From the NCBI GenBank assembly GCA_963735115.1, contig CAVTJR010000001.1, positions 1,240,001-1,304,000 of the forward strand: a DNA stretch of 64,000 nt, read 5' to 3'. Shown here piece after piece: positions 38,201 through 45,257 of the stretch (the first letter of the stretch is position 1; every line of letters starts with the position of its first letter). The notes beneath the pieces were generated by a model. That model saw only the letters and a list, made by a program, of their open reading frames with translations, ran no database searches and was not told the DNA's origin. The DNA is from JAKACA01 sp963735115 (GTDB lineage Bacteria; Actinomycetota; Acidimicrobiia; Acidimicrobiales; Bog-793). A program made the position numbers and the translations under genes.

Positions 38201-38466
38201 ACGAGTTCCATCCCCGGACGGCGCGTTGCCACCAGGCGCTCGAAGGTGCCGGGATGGCGGGCCCCGCCCGCCCCGAAGACGGCCTCATACGTTTCCGGCG
38301 ACACCGCTCCGGACACACCGAGGGACACCGCACCCGACCCACCCCACAGAAGTGGGGTCTCGCCCCGAGAGGCGTAGTACTCGAGCGCCATACCGGGATG
38401 GTCATCGGCGCGCTCGAGCACGGTTCGCCGGTGATACTCCACCGACTCAGCCCCCATCATCCGCAT
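35290..38466 (-). CDS. MobF-family conjugative relaxase with helicase domain (TrwC/TraA-like)
   Basis: About 1,058 residues. The N-terminal TrwC relaxase domain has paired tyrosines (MALEYYASRG) and the metal-binding His triad region RHATSRAGDP with HDHVLLANLV, about residues 150-170. A superfamily 1 helicase follows: Walker A GVAGAGKTTML (about 460), Walker B VILDEVGM, GDHRQIGPVGPGGALG, ENRRQHD and the C-terminal GYAITVHRSQGSTV. The last 200 residues are helical and Gln/Ala/Glu-rich, ending in a Pro/His-rich tail. It would nick oriT, stay attached to the 5' end and unwind the strand. ATG 38466 is assumed; ATG 38460, ATG 38457 and TTG 38532 are alternatives. Confidence 0.85.
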   Translation of the reverse strand: MRMMGAESVEYHRRTVLERADDHPGMALEYYASRGETPLLWGGSGAVSLGVSGAVSPETYEAVFGAGGARHPGTFERLVATRRPGMELVISAHKSVAELGVIGQAEDMHAIMDAERDATLAYLDRVTRQMGGRRGRAAEATSTGGLIYAHTRHATSRAGDPCPHDHVLLANLVEMGDDRGGWKAPDTTLWREHLHAATMVGRVASARAAVELGYGIEPDPGPSGRLGHWRIAGIPGEVLALHSKRAAEIEAECQRRGETSYRSRGVAARTTRSAKEHEGAGELVARWRAELATAGWPVERLTASVEAATGNARPMTLRDARRILSDVLGADSDLARRKVFSRRHVVVAIAPHLYGQDPALLDPLVARALADPEVVPLVRVKGARETVHSLASVLARETAIAESLRRQLARNDAPAVGRAEVETAITACEASLGTQLSGEQRSAVIGICTSGRGAELIEGVAGAGKTTMLAVVAAAFSDAGCQVLGTATSGQAARNLSGAAEIGESRTLASLLWRLDHHQLTLTEQTAVILDEVGMTDDVDLVRLAAHVEAAGAKLILLGDHRQIGPVGPGGALGALVSRHPGAVHHLVENRRQHDPEEQKALAALRDGEVAEAISFYLDHDRIHAKTDRGDTLQAAVEAWSADVAAGHDTGLYAWRRANVAELNALARSWMESTGRLSGPELVCPGGNIYRAGDKVVTLAPGPGGTLVTSERAVVQAVQPVTGSIDLRTSDGRDVRLTREQASSERLGYGYAITVHRSQGSTVTRGHVFADGEGRELAYVAMSRARESSHAWVVADNLGQAAEDLRRDWSTHRAPTWAIDTGLPDHDKPTRENVAGLAEQQRVNLAAMAHAQIDITATAIARIEPADLAPALAEARAALGQAQQARADLDTGRGAYQHTHVGRAVTDLAEAQAALSAARWRAEHGTSWRDRHGAAKEVGSCAEREKDAQLRWKIHVAPEAARLDTEVASHQTTVEQLSSGLERQTAASRLTSERAWNLQRTASRLAAGLDAHRDQLDGISASRSLQPAPSRSRGLQVPAPTPQHEPPHRPHHGSQLEL

Positions 38467-38513
38467 CCACGCCACAGCTCTGTCACCACTTCCGTACGGC
38501 GGCCCGGCCTCCG

Positions 38514-38693
38514 GCAACCCAATGGGTTGCAATCGTGTTCAGCTTTGATTGTGTATATAGGAGTTGGCGATGGAAGTAAAGGGGGGTATTTGGGGAGAGG
38601 TAAGTAGTGGTGAGTAATGGTAAATGATGGTGAGGAGGATGTGGTGTGATTGTTGGTGTTTCGGAAGTGATCTGGGTGTGGAGACAGACCCAG
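38514..38693. other. Candidate oriT / relaxase control region
   Basis: Non-coding, locally AT-rich DNA upstream of the relaxase. It holds a perfect 7-bp inverted repeat with 3-base centre (GCAACCC-N3-GGGTTGC, 38514-38530), a TATATA box with TTTACT 16 bp away on the minus strand (38553-38580), a 92-nt stretch with no C on the plus strand (38570-38661), four 10-bp tandem units within it (38599-38638) and a hairpin CTGGGT-N10-ACCCAG (38672-38693). These are features of transfer origins and their regulators. No nic consensus can be assigned by eye. The remaining gap to 38831 holds nothing else I can support. Confidence 0.5.
38599..38638 (+). repeat. Four 10-bp tandem degenerate repeats (GGTRARTRAT-like)
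   Basis: Units are GGTAAGTAGT, then GGTGAGTAAT, then GGTAAATGAT, then GGTGAGGAGG, in perfect 10-bp register and all C-free. Such iteron-like arrays bind accessory proteins at transfer or replication origins. Confidence 0.6.
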
Positions 38694-38831
38694 TGTTTTA
38701 GTCGACGTCTCATTTGTGGTTGCAGAAGAGCAGTTGGCTGAGTTGGCGAACGGCTCGTCGGTCATCTCCGGAAGAGCTGGTCGTGGCGCTTCATCAGATT
38801 CGACCCTCCGCACGGTAAATCGATGGCCCAC

Positions 38832-39248
38832 TCACGGCACCAGCTCGAAGCTAGCCGCGTGAGCTGGGCGCACGACTGTAAAGTGCCGCCGATCCAGCGT
38901 TGCAACTGTGGTCGCGCGTAGCCTCTCGGCGATGGCGATGACACTCGCGTCGACAGTACCGAGGCCAAGGCTCGCGTACGCGTCGACCAGATCAGCCATG
39001 CGAGCCAGATCGGTGTCATTCACGTGCTCCACGGTGACGCGGCTATCGACGAGACTCAGAAGGAAGTCTCGCTCGACGCGGGTTCGAGCACCTGCGGCCA
39101 GCAGATAAGTCACCTCGGGAATCACAAGATCGGGAATCAGGAGCATGCCCGTCGCAGCCTCGAACCATTGGACGCAGAGTTCGTGATCGGGATCGTCAGC
39201 GAGCGCTGCCGCTACGAGCGGGCCAGTGTCGACAATGATGATGTTCAG
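38832..39248 (-). CDS. vapC: PIN-domain toxin, VapC type, apparently starting at CTG
   Basis: A 138-residue PIN-domain ribonuclease when read from CTG 39248, which overlaps the antitoxin stop as CTGA. This is the usual GTGA/ATGA coupling position, with GGAGG upstream. N-terminal strand NIIIVDTGPLVAAALADDPD carries the first Asp; VIPEVTYLL supplies Glu, LGTVDASVIAIAE and TLDRRHF the remaining acids, so the metal site looks intact. The first ATG, at 39146, would remove the catalytic N-terminus. The toxin either uses CTG or has been silenced by a start-codon change. Confidence 0.65.
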   Translation of the reverse strand: MNIIIVDTGPLVAAALADDPDHELCVQWFEAATGMLLIPDLVIPEVTYLLAAGARTRVERDFLLSLVDSRVTVEHVNDTDLARMADLVDAYASLGLGTVDASVIAIAERLRATTVATLDRRHFTVVRPAHAASFELVP

Positions 39249-39469
39249 GCGAAGCCCTCCGCCTCCAGCCGCTCCTCAGCCTCCCTTGCCGAAAAGCCTG
39301 GCTTGGCCCGTCCGATCGCGATAAATCCGAGTTTCGCAGTCGACTCGGTTGGGGCGTGTAGGCGCAGAATTTCGGCCGCCACGTCCTCGGGCGACGTGCC
39401 CCGCCCGGCCGCTTCAGATTCAAGTCGTTTGGCGATGTCATCGGAGATGACCACACGGAGCTCAGTCAC
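39245..39469 (-). CDS. Ribbon-helix-helix antitoxin, VapB-like
   Basis: A 74-residue protein: the N-terminal strand-helix-helix TELRVVISDDIAKRLESEAA with GTSPEDVAAEILRLH is typical of RHH antitoxins, and the C-terminal half (GFIAIGRAKPGFSAREAEER) is the toxin-binding tail. It precedes and overlaps the PIN gene, as in VapBC modules. It probably stabilises the element against loss and autoregulates the pair. Confidence 0.75.
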   Translation of the reverse strand: MTELRVVISDDIAKRLESEAAGRGTSPEDVAAEILRLHAPTESTAKLGFIAIGRAKPGFSAREAEERLEAEGFA

Positions 39470-39885
39470 GTACAGATGCTACCTGCAGGTCGCTTGGTGC
39501 TCGTCGCTACGGGCGGCGTCAATCGCTGGGGTCGGGCTCGCATCGGCAGGCGGACGGCCCAGGTCCGAGCAGATATCGATGTCCCCATCGCGAGGCGACG
39601 ATCTCAGCGAACCACGCCCGTCCATGAGAAAGGCCCGGACTACCAGGCTCAGTTGCTGAGACCATGGACCGCATTTGGTACTCGATTCAGGCCTGGCTGA
39701 CTGCCGCAGCGATTGTGTCCGTCGTCGAGACCGTCTCGCCCGTGCCGCAACTCGCCAGCAACGCCGTCATCATTCGTCCTGCCAGACAGACGCTCATCCC
39801 AGCCCTGCTTCGATGTGAGCGACTTGCCATCACCGGCCATGACGTTCAGCGGCCCGCCTTGTTGCGCCCCGCCTCGCTAAGTGGA
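39470..39885. other. Intergenic stretch with no recognisable gene
   Basis: 416 bp between the antitoxin start and the end of the Asp-box lipoprotein gene. Short open frames on both strands lack family motifs, ribosome sites or plausible composition. I see no clear repeat or terminator; the antitoxin promoter should lie at its left side. Confidence 0.5.
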
Positions 39886-41118
39886 TCACCGAACGGCCGG
39901 GAGACTGGCGAGCTGCCATGCGCGGCCCTGATCGACCGTCCGGGCGATGAGCATGCTCGGCGGCAGGCCGTCGTTACCGGCGACGAAGATGCAGCTTTCG
40001 GCCGAGCTGCAGGCGACGGCGCCGGGATACACAGGCGGGCGAACCGAGGCCGTCCTCAGCTGCCGCCACTCACGACCACCGTCGGCGGTGATCTCGAACT
40101 GCGTCCCCACCAGGTTTGGGACGAGCCCGCTCGCTGCAACGCAGAAGCTCTCAGACGGACAGGCGATCGAGGTCGCACCCGTGCCGGGCCCCCCTCGGCC
40201 GAACATGGAGGCGGTGGACCACGTCCTGCCGCCGTTCTTCGTCAAGAGCATCCCGGCCCGGCAGTAAGGCGAGCAGCTGTGGTCCCCGGCGACCTCATCC
40301 AGGCTGTCGGACATGACGCAGTCCTCGGAAGAACTGCAGTCGATCGCATCGAGATAGGCGAAGGCGGGTATCGAGGTCTCGATCCAGATCGTCCGCCAGC
40401 TCTCCCCGAAGTCCGAGCCGAGCAGCACCTGCCCTCGTCGAGAGACCCCGAGGCAAGTTCCGGAGGGAAGGCACGAGAGACTGAATACCGGTCTCGGTAG
40501 GGGAAAGGCTGACCAGGACGACTCCCCGTCGAAGCTCACCAGCAGGTAGGTGCGAGAGAAGGCCACACACCAGGTCGTGGTCCCGCACGACACCATCTCA
40601 AGGCTTCCGGCCCTCTGCATAGCCAGCTTCGGAAGCGCCACGTGACGCCAGCTTCTTCCACCGTTGCTGCTCACGATGACCGAAGGACGAGAAGAGCCCC
40701 ATGTACCGACGGCGACACAGTGCGAGGTCGAGGTGCAGAAGGCACCAGACATGGCAGTCACCCGGGGTGGCAGGAGGGCGATGTGCCAGCTCTTTCCGGA
40801 GTCGTCGCTGTAGAGGCCGTGAGCGATCGGAGCCTTTCCCACGCTCGAGTTACCGAGGGCGACGCAAGTCGCTCCGTGGCAGGCAGCCGCTTCGAGAAAG
40901 GTGGACTGCCAGACCGGCCCGCGGAGCCCGGCGGGACTCGTCGTTGTCGGGATGCTCTGAGGTGTCGATGTCGTCGTCGTGGTGGTGCTCGTACCGGGCA
41001 ACGTCGTCGAGACCGCTCCGCTTGTCGAGCAGCCCGTCGTCACAACCGCCAGGATCAGCCCAGTGACCCACATGGTCGGGCGAGCCCAGTTCGAGCGAGA
41101 CGAAGCTGGCCGTGCCAT
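39886..41118 (-). CDS. Secreted lipoprotein with seven Asp-box (BNR-like) blades, one Cys pair per blade
   Basis: A 410-residue protein with a signal sequence and lipobox-like VVTTGC, then a Thr-rich linker (TSTTTTTTSTPQS). Seven repeats each carry an Asp-box-like element (DDSGKSW, SNGGRSW, FDGESSW, SDFGESW, KNGGRTW, ADGGREW, VDQGRAW) and a Cys pair: ACHGATCVALG, FCTSTSHCVAVG, SCGTTTWCVAF, SCLPSGTCLGV, DCSSSEDCVM, ACPSESFCVAA, ACSSAESCIFV. This predicts a disulfide-stapled seven-bladed propeller on the cell surface. The function is unknown. ATG 41118 is chosen for the signal peptide. Confidence 0.7.
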   Translation of the reverse strand: MARPASSRSNWARPTMWVTGLILAVVTTGCSTSGAVSTTLPGTSTTTTTTSTPQSIPTTTSPAGLRGPVWQSTFLEAAACHGATCVALGNSSVGKAPIAHGLYSDDSGKSWHIALLPPRVTAMSGAFCTSTSHCVAVGTWGSSRPSVIVSSNGGRSWRHVALPKLAMQRAGSLEMVSCGTTTWCVAFSRTYLLVSFDGESSWSAFPLPRPVFSLSCLPSGTCLGVSRRGQVLLGSDFGESWRTIWIETSIPAFAYLDAIDCSSSEDCVMSDSLDEVAGDHSCSPYCRAGMLLTKNGGRTWSTASMFGRGGPGTGATSIACPSESFCVAASGLVPNLVGTQFEITADGGREWRQLRTASVRPPVYPGAVACSSAESCIFVAGNDGLPPSMLIARTVDQGRAWQLASLPAVR

Positions 41119-41423
41119 CACCTCATGATGACGCCGGGCGGCCGTCGCTTCTTGCATCAACGCCCAACTCCCTCCGCCGCTCGTCGGCCCTTTTCTCCCC
41201 GCCGCCCGTGCGCTCGCCCTTTCCGAGCCGCCGCATCGTTCACCAATCGGGGGGGAGGGTCGCTGAGCTGGGCATCCGTGATGGTTTGCAAAATGTGGAG
41301 GGGCACACGGCCTATATAGCGAGGACCTCGCAATGGCTAAGGAGTGCAGGCTCGTGCACCTGCTGCCCATGGCTGCTGGCGCTGGCTTCGTTGGTACGTA
41401 GAGCCCGCTGAACGGAGACGACA
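41119..41423. promoter_or_regulatory. Intergenic region ahead of the excisionase-integrase genes
   Basis: 305 bp without a supported gene between the divergent lipoprotein and excisionase genes. TATATA at 41313-41318 could be a -10 element for xis-int; TTGCAA at 41286-41291 is 21 bp away, too far for a good -35. A GGAG-type ribosome site precedes the excisionase ATG. Confidence 0.3.
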
Positions 41424-41639
41424 ATGGCAAACACCAACACGCTGCCCCAGTTGCTCACTATCGATCAGCTCGCCGACCGGCTCGGCGTCAGCATCCGCCA
41501 CATCCGCAGGCTCGTTGCCGAGAAGCGCGTGCCATACCTCAAAGTCGGACACTTCGTGCGTTTCGACCCCACCGAAATTGCCTGCTGGCTCGACAGGGCA
41601 CGCCACCCCGATAACGGTGGCGACGGCAGGTCAGCCTGA
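41424..41639 (+). CDS. Excisionase-like helix-turn-helix protein
   Basis: A 71-residue MerR/excisionase-type winged helix: LLTIDQLADRLGVSIRHIRR and VPYLKVGHFVRFDPTEIACW are the standard helix-turn-helix and wing with the terminal Trp. Next to an integrase it probably acts as recombination directionality factor and regulator. ATG with GGAG upstream. Confidence 0.85.
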   Translation: MANTNTLPQLLTIDQLADRLGVSIRHIRRLVAEKRVPYLKVGHFVRFDPTEIACWLDRARHPDNGGDGRSA

Positions 41640-41964
41640 AGGCAGGGGCCCGGATATGGCGGCAGGTTCGCCGCTCACCTCGCGGGTACTCACTGACGGC
41701 TCCGCGCCGCGGACGTGCTTGCCGGCGACGGCCGTCTGCACCGCACGGCTGGCGTCGGTGGACGGTATTGGGACGCGATACAGAAGTCGGCATCGGTTGC
41801 GGCTGACGTCACCGTCCGCCCGCGCGGTGGGCCCTTCGAAGTCCGACGGCTTGATGTCCACGAGGTGTCGCCACGGGGACACCGGTAACGTTGGACCCGG
41901 CGAGAGCCGCTCTCGGCACGGCAAGTTTCCCGCGCCCCAACTTCGACTGCGGAGGACTTGAGAC
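41640..41964. other. Gap between excisionase and integrase
   Basis: 325 bp with an open plus-strand frame of low-complexity composition that I do not accept as a gene. A 6-bp inverted repeat GGTGTC-N8-GACACC lies at 41864-41883. The integrase ribosome site GGAGG lies near 41950. Confidence 0.35.
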
Positions 41965-43056
41965 ATGGCCAGCATCGATCGGCGCTCGGATGGCCGGTGG
42001 CACGCCAGGTGGCGTGAGTATCCCGGCGGCCCGCAACACACCAAGCACTTCTCGAGGAAGCTGGACGCTGAGCGGCACTTGGTATGGGTCCAACACGACC
42101 TGATGACCGGCGCTTATGTCGACCCCGCGAAGAGTCGAACGACGGTGGAGGACTACTACGCCGTCTGGGAGGCTCGGCAGCCCTGGCGGCCAGCGACCAG
42201 GACAGCGGTACGGACGAGCTTCAGCGGTCATGTCCTTCCCGCCATCGGGAAGCGGCCACTCGGGTCGGTCCGGCGCGGGGACATCGAGTCCTGGGCTGCT
42301 GGACTCAGCCTCTCGGCGAGCAGTTCGGGGCTGGCGGTGCAACATCTGGGCACGATGTTCGAGTCGGCGGTTGCTGACGGGCTCATCGCGACGAATCCCG
42401 TCCGGCGGGCCAAGCGCCCGCGGGTCGATGTCGAGCCGGTAGTTCCGTTCAGAGCCGAGCAGCTCGCTGCCCTTCGCGAGGCCGCCCCAGGATGGTTCCG
42501 GGTGGCGTTGACGCTCGGTGCTGCGTGTGGGCTGCGCCAAGCCGAGGCGACCGGATTGACCGTGGACCGCATCGACTTCTTGCGCCGGCAGCTGACGATC
42601 GACCGCCAGCTCGTCACTCCCGCATCCGGGCCGCCCGTCTTCGCTCCGCCGAAGACCTCGCGTTCGTACCGTTCGGTGCCCCTCGCAGATGTCGCGCTTG
42701 GCGCGCTGTCGGCCCACATCGAGGAGTACGGGACAGGCCAGGACGGACTCCTGTTGCACAGGGACGGGCGCCCGCTGGCCCGACCGAGGTTCGGCGAGGT
42801 GTGGCGGTCCGTGCGGACGAAGGCTGCGATGCCGACGGCGAGGTTTCACGACACGCGCCACACGTTCGCCTCGGTCCTGCTGTCTGGTGGGGTGTCCGTG
42901 GCCGCTGCGGCGGACTATCTCGGCCACAGCCCAGCCGAGCTTCTCAAGACGTACGCGCACCTCGTGCCGGCGGACCACGAGCGGGCACGTTCGGTCGTGC
43001 AAGCAGCCTTCGCGAGGGCTACCGACGACGCTACGGCTCCAGCTGCTGAGGACTAA
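41965..43056 (+). CDS. int: Tyrosine recombinase integrase
   Basis: A 363-residue phage-type integrase: an N-terminal arm-binding segment (DRRSDGRWHARWREYPGG), a SAM-like core-binding domain (TVEDYYAVWEARQ through SWAAGLSL) and a catalytic domain with Arg191 (GLRQAE), a Lys in PPKTSRSYR, His295-x-x-Arg298 (FHDTRHTF), His321 (YLGHSPAE) and Tyr330 (KTYAHL). All catalytic residues are present, so it should be active. The stop codon lies inside one of the TGAGGACT arm-type repeats, and attR is 72 bp downstream. Confidence 0.95.
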   Translation: MASIDRRSDGRWHARWREYPGGPQHTKHFSRKLDAERHLVWVQHDLMTGAYVDPAKSRTTVEDYYAVWEARQPWRPATRTAVRTSFSGHVLPAIGKRPLGSVRRGDIESWAAGLSLSASSSGLAVQHLGTMFESAVADGLIATNPVRRAKRPRVDVEPVVPFRAEQLAALREAAPGWFRVALTLGAACGLRQAEATGLTVDRIDFLRRQLTIDRQLVTPASGPPVFAPPKTSRSYRSVPLADVALGALSAHIEEYGTGQDGLLLHRDGRPLARPRFGEVWRSVRTKAAMPTARFHDTRHTFASVLLSGGVSVAAAADYLGHSPAELLKTYAHLVPADHERARSVVQAAFARATDDATAPAAED

Positions 43057-43065
43057 CTGAGGACT
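43047..43065 (+). repeat. Two phased TGAGGACT repeats at the right end
   Basis: TGAGGACT at 43047 and 43058, 11 bp apart, overlapping the integrase stop. Same sequence, orientation and phasing as the three copies at 30778-30807, as expected for the two arms of one attP. Confidence 0.65.
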
Positions 43066-43127
43066 AATGGCGATGACGGAGCCAAGCTCAGGCCGCTGAC
43101 CTGGTATTTCTTCGCTCGGCTACCAGT

Positions 43128-43153
43128 TTCGTTCACTTCCGCTGGAAGTGATC
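43128..43153 (+). repeat. attR: right attachment repeat
   Basis: 26 bp identical to the left repeat, including the 17-bp core inverted repeat. It lies 72 bp after the integrase stop. Identity breaks one base before and one base after, and two of the next three bases match again. Confidence 0.85.
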
Positions 43154-43289
43154 TTGCCGGTGTAGGTCTTACCTCATGGATGAAGTACGCCGGCATGCCA
43201 CAGCTCCCGCATTGGCGGATCTGGCGAGCACGAAGGCGACGCCATCACGCCGACGACCCCCGCGACCCGCGCTGTCGTCATGGACGCCT

Positions 43290-44315
43290 TCACGCTGCTC
43301 GAAGCGAGTACAGGATCGTCCGCGCCACGATCCCGCTTCCGGCCAGACCGATGGACACCAGTAGCGGTGTCCTGCGCCCTTGCAGGGCCACCCTCAGGAT
43401 GAGTATCGAGTAGGCGGGAGTCGACGCTGGGCACGCGGAGAGACCGTCGAAATGGAGGCAGTGCCTGGAGAACGAGAGCGCGACCGGGAACTGGGTGATG
43501 CTGCCAGCATCAACTTCGACGCCGTCCGTCGGCGGTAGTGGTCTCGGGGGAGGGAGGACGGGACAGTACGCAACTGGGAACCTTTGGCGATCCGTGCTCA
43601 GAGCAACTTCTGGCTCGGCGAAGGCGACCCCAGAGGCCGAGCAGGGTTGCGCGACGTCCCTCCCGGCCACTGCTGTGCGCCCAACTGGCCACGACCGGGG
43701 AACCTCGAAGCTCACGCCTCGAAAGGTCACGTTGTGCCAGCCGGGCGGAACCGAAGGGGGGGTACCTGAACCCAGAGCGACGGCGCGAGGCGAGCGCGTC
43801 AGGGTGCGTAGGACCCGCGAGGCGAGCCTGCCGCTGACCGTTATCTGGACCCCAAGCGACGGCACGAGATACGTGTGAGGAGGCCGAACAGCGCGTCGCA
43901 CGACGATGCCATTGATGGTCATCACGCTGCCCCGCCTTGCCGTCCGAGAGAGCGCGTCCAGTTCTACAAAGGTGGACGGTTCGGGGGCAGTCTCTGCTGG
44001 GCAGGAGAACGTCCCCGAGAGCGGGTTGTCGAAGACCTCCCCCGGCGGATGGCCAATTACGCATGGAGGCTCGTGGTAGAGGGCGACCCAGTCCGATGGC
44101 ACGGACAACTGTGCGTCCCGGTAGGCAACCGACACCCATCCGGTCGGTGTCGCGGCCAAGTCCACTGCAGTGGTCGGGGTCGGGTGCGTTGGGGTCGTCG
44201 TGCTCGTCACTGGACTCGATGTCGTGGTCGAGACAGCTGCTCCGCTCGTGCAGGCGGCACCGAGCACCGCCACCGCGATGAGGCAGACCACCCAACGGGA
44301 CCGCACGGTCCTCAT
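43290..44315 (-). CDS. Putative lipoprotein of unknown function
   Basis: A 341-residue protein from ATG 44315: basic start, hydrophobic helix and lipobox VLGAAC, then a Thr/Ser/Pro linker like that of the Asp-box lipoprotein. The mature part seems to contain two related modules beginning GWVSVAYRDAQLSVPSDWVA and GWHNVTFRGVSFEVPRSWPV, so an internal duplication is likely. Cys pairs may form disulfides. I recognise no family. It lies outside attR but before the third att-like core. Confidence 0.6.
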   Translation of the reverse strand: MRTVRSRWVVCLIAVAVLGAACTSGAAVSTTTSSPVTSTTTPTHPTPTTAVDLAATPTGWVSVAYRDAQLSVPSDWVALYHEPPCVIGHPPGEVFDNPLSGTFSCPAETAPEPSTFVELDALSRTARRGSVMTINGIVVRRAVRPPHTYLVPSLGVQITVSGRLASRVLRTLTRSPRAVALGSGTPPSVPPGWHNVTFRGVSFEVPRSWPVGRTAVAGRDVAQPCSASGVAFAEPEVALSTDRQRFPVAYCPVLPPPRPLPPTDGVEVDAGSITQFPVALSFSRHCLHFDGLSACPASTPAYSILILRVALQGRRTPLLVSIGLAGSGIVARTILYSLRAA

Positions 44316-44575
44316 GCTGTCAAGAAGCCGGGTCCAGGCGTCTTCGCGTACACCGAGTTTCGTGCGTTCGGCCACGTCAGCCGAGTCGTAGCCTCGGCTC
44401 CCTCCTGCACGAAGGGTTTCGGTAGGCTCGCCGCCATCTCCCACCCCGCAACAATGACCGTGATGCGAAGCCACTCAGGGTGCCGGATCCGGACATCGTA
44501 CGAAGCCACGACGACGCCCTCCCTAACGCTCAATTCTTGCGACCCGAGGATCGCGGCGGGAGAGACGCCGTTCCG

Positions 44576-45046
44576 ATGATGAACCCCGCCAGCGCCATCG
44601 CCATGACAACCGCTGCGCGAGTCACTTTTCTTGCAGCCGCCAGCTTCCTCTGCGCGACGGCGGCGTTCGTCGTCGTCGGTGTCGCCCACCTCCTCGCGGA
44701 CAGCAAGCCACAGCAAGTTCTTGGTCAGGCACTTGGTCCCCACCCCTTCCTCTCCACGTACCTGATCGTCGGTGGCATTGCTGCCGGTTTGACCGCCTTG
44801 TTGACATGGCGGAGCCGTCCGGATCTGGCGAGGAGCGCCAACGGCTACCTGCAGGAGTGGGTCGAGGCTGGTCGCGAAGCGGTCATCGTCGGCGTCGGTC
44901 TCGCCCTCGTCGTGTACTTCTGGCACCCGAACAGCTTGGGCCACCCCTTCTCACGCGGCACCATCCTGCTGACCGTGCCCTTGCTGGCAGCCGCCCTCGG
45001 TGCGGTCCGCGGGGGCGTGCGCTTCGTGGCAGCACGCTTTGCCTGA
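44576..45046 (+). CDS. Small multi-pass membrane protein
   Basis: A 156-residue protein with about four hydrophobic helices (VTFLAAASFLCATAAFVVVG, STYLIVGGIAAGLTALLTW, AVIVGVGLALVVYFW, TILLTVPLLAAALGAV). No motif that assigns a function. ATG 44576 or 44579; the frame is open further upstream, but that part has no coding character. It lies between attR and the third att-like site. Confidence 0.5.
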   Translation: MMNPASAIAMTTAARVTFLAAASFLCATAAFVVVGVAHLLADSKPQQVLGQALGPHPFLSTYLIVGGIAAGLTALLTWRSRPDLARSANGYLQEWVEAGREAVIVGVGLALVVYFWHPNSLGHPFSRGTILLTVPLLAAALGAVRGGVRFVAARFA

Positions 45047-45174
45047 CTGCGACTGCCCTTTCCTAACGGGGCCGGTCCTCTAGTCTCGCAGGCTCCCGTC
45101 GATGGATGCCTGCGGACATCTCAAGGTCGTTAGATGCTTACGTCCCGGTCAGCTCTCTTTTCTCTGTCCGACGC

Positions 45175-45192
45175 CACTTCCTCTGGAAGTGA
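45175..45192 (+). repeat. Third att-like core sequence
   Basis: CACTTCCTCTGGAAGTGA differs from the attL/attR core by one base, in the 3-bp centre; both 7-bp arms are intact. Flanking identity is lost. It may mark the far end of an older neighbouring insertion or a secondary integration site. Confidence 0.5.
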
Positions 45193-45257
45193 CGACGACG
45201 ACGAGGGCCAACTCGAGCTTCCAGTGGTCGACGACGGCCCTCATGGGGCATCTCCGG

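Larger units (their letters stand above)
30652..43153. mobile_element. Integrative mobilizable element inserted in the 3' end of smr
   Basis: A 12.5 kb segment bounded by 26-bp perfect direct repeats (30652-30677 and 43128-43153). It contains a tyrosine integrase and small excisionase at the right end, a MobF relaxase-helicase, a VapBC-like pair, and sigma/beta-propeller cargo. Phased TGAGGACT repeats near both ends look like integrase arm sites. No coupling protein, type IV secretion or replication initiator gene is visible, so transfer would need a helper. Precise recombination between the repeats would release a circle of 12,476 bp and leave smr intact. Confidence 0.85.

Noticed and set aside
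38467..38831. Minus-strand open frames in the C-free tract upstream of the relaxase
   Set aside because: Translation is Pro/Thr/His-rich because of base composition, with no start-site support; better explained as a control region.
41640..41961. Open frame between excisionase and integrase as a third recombination gene
   Set aside because: Composition is low-complexity, there is no ribosome site and no similarity to known directionality factors.
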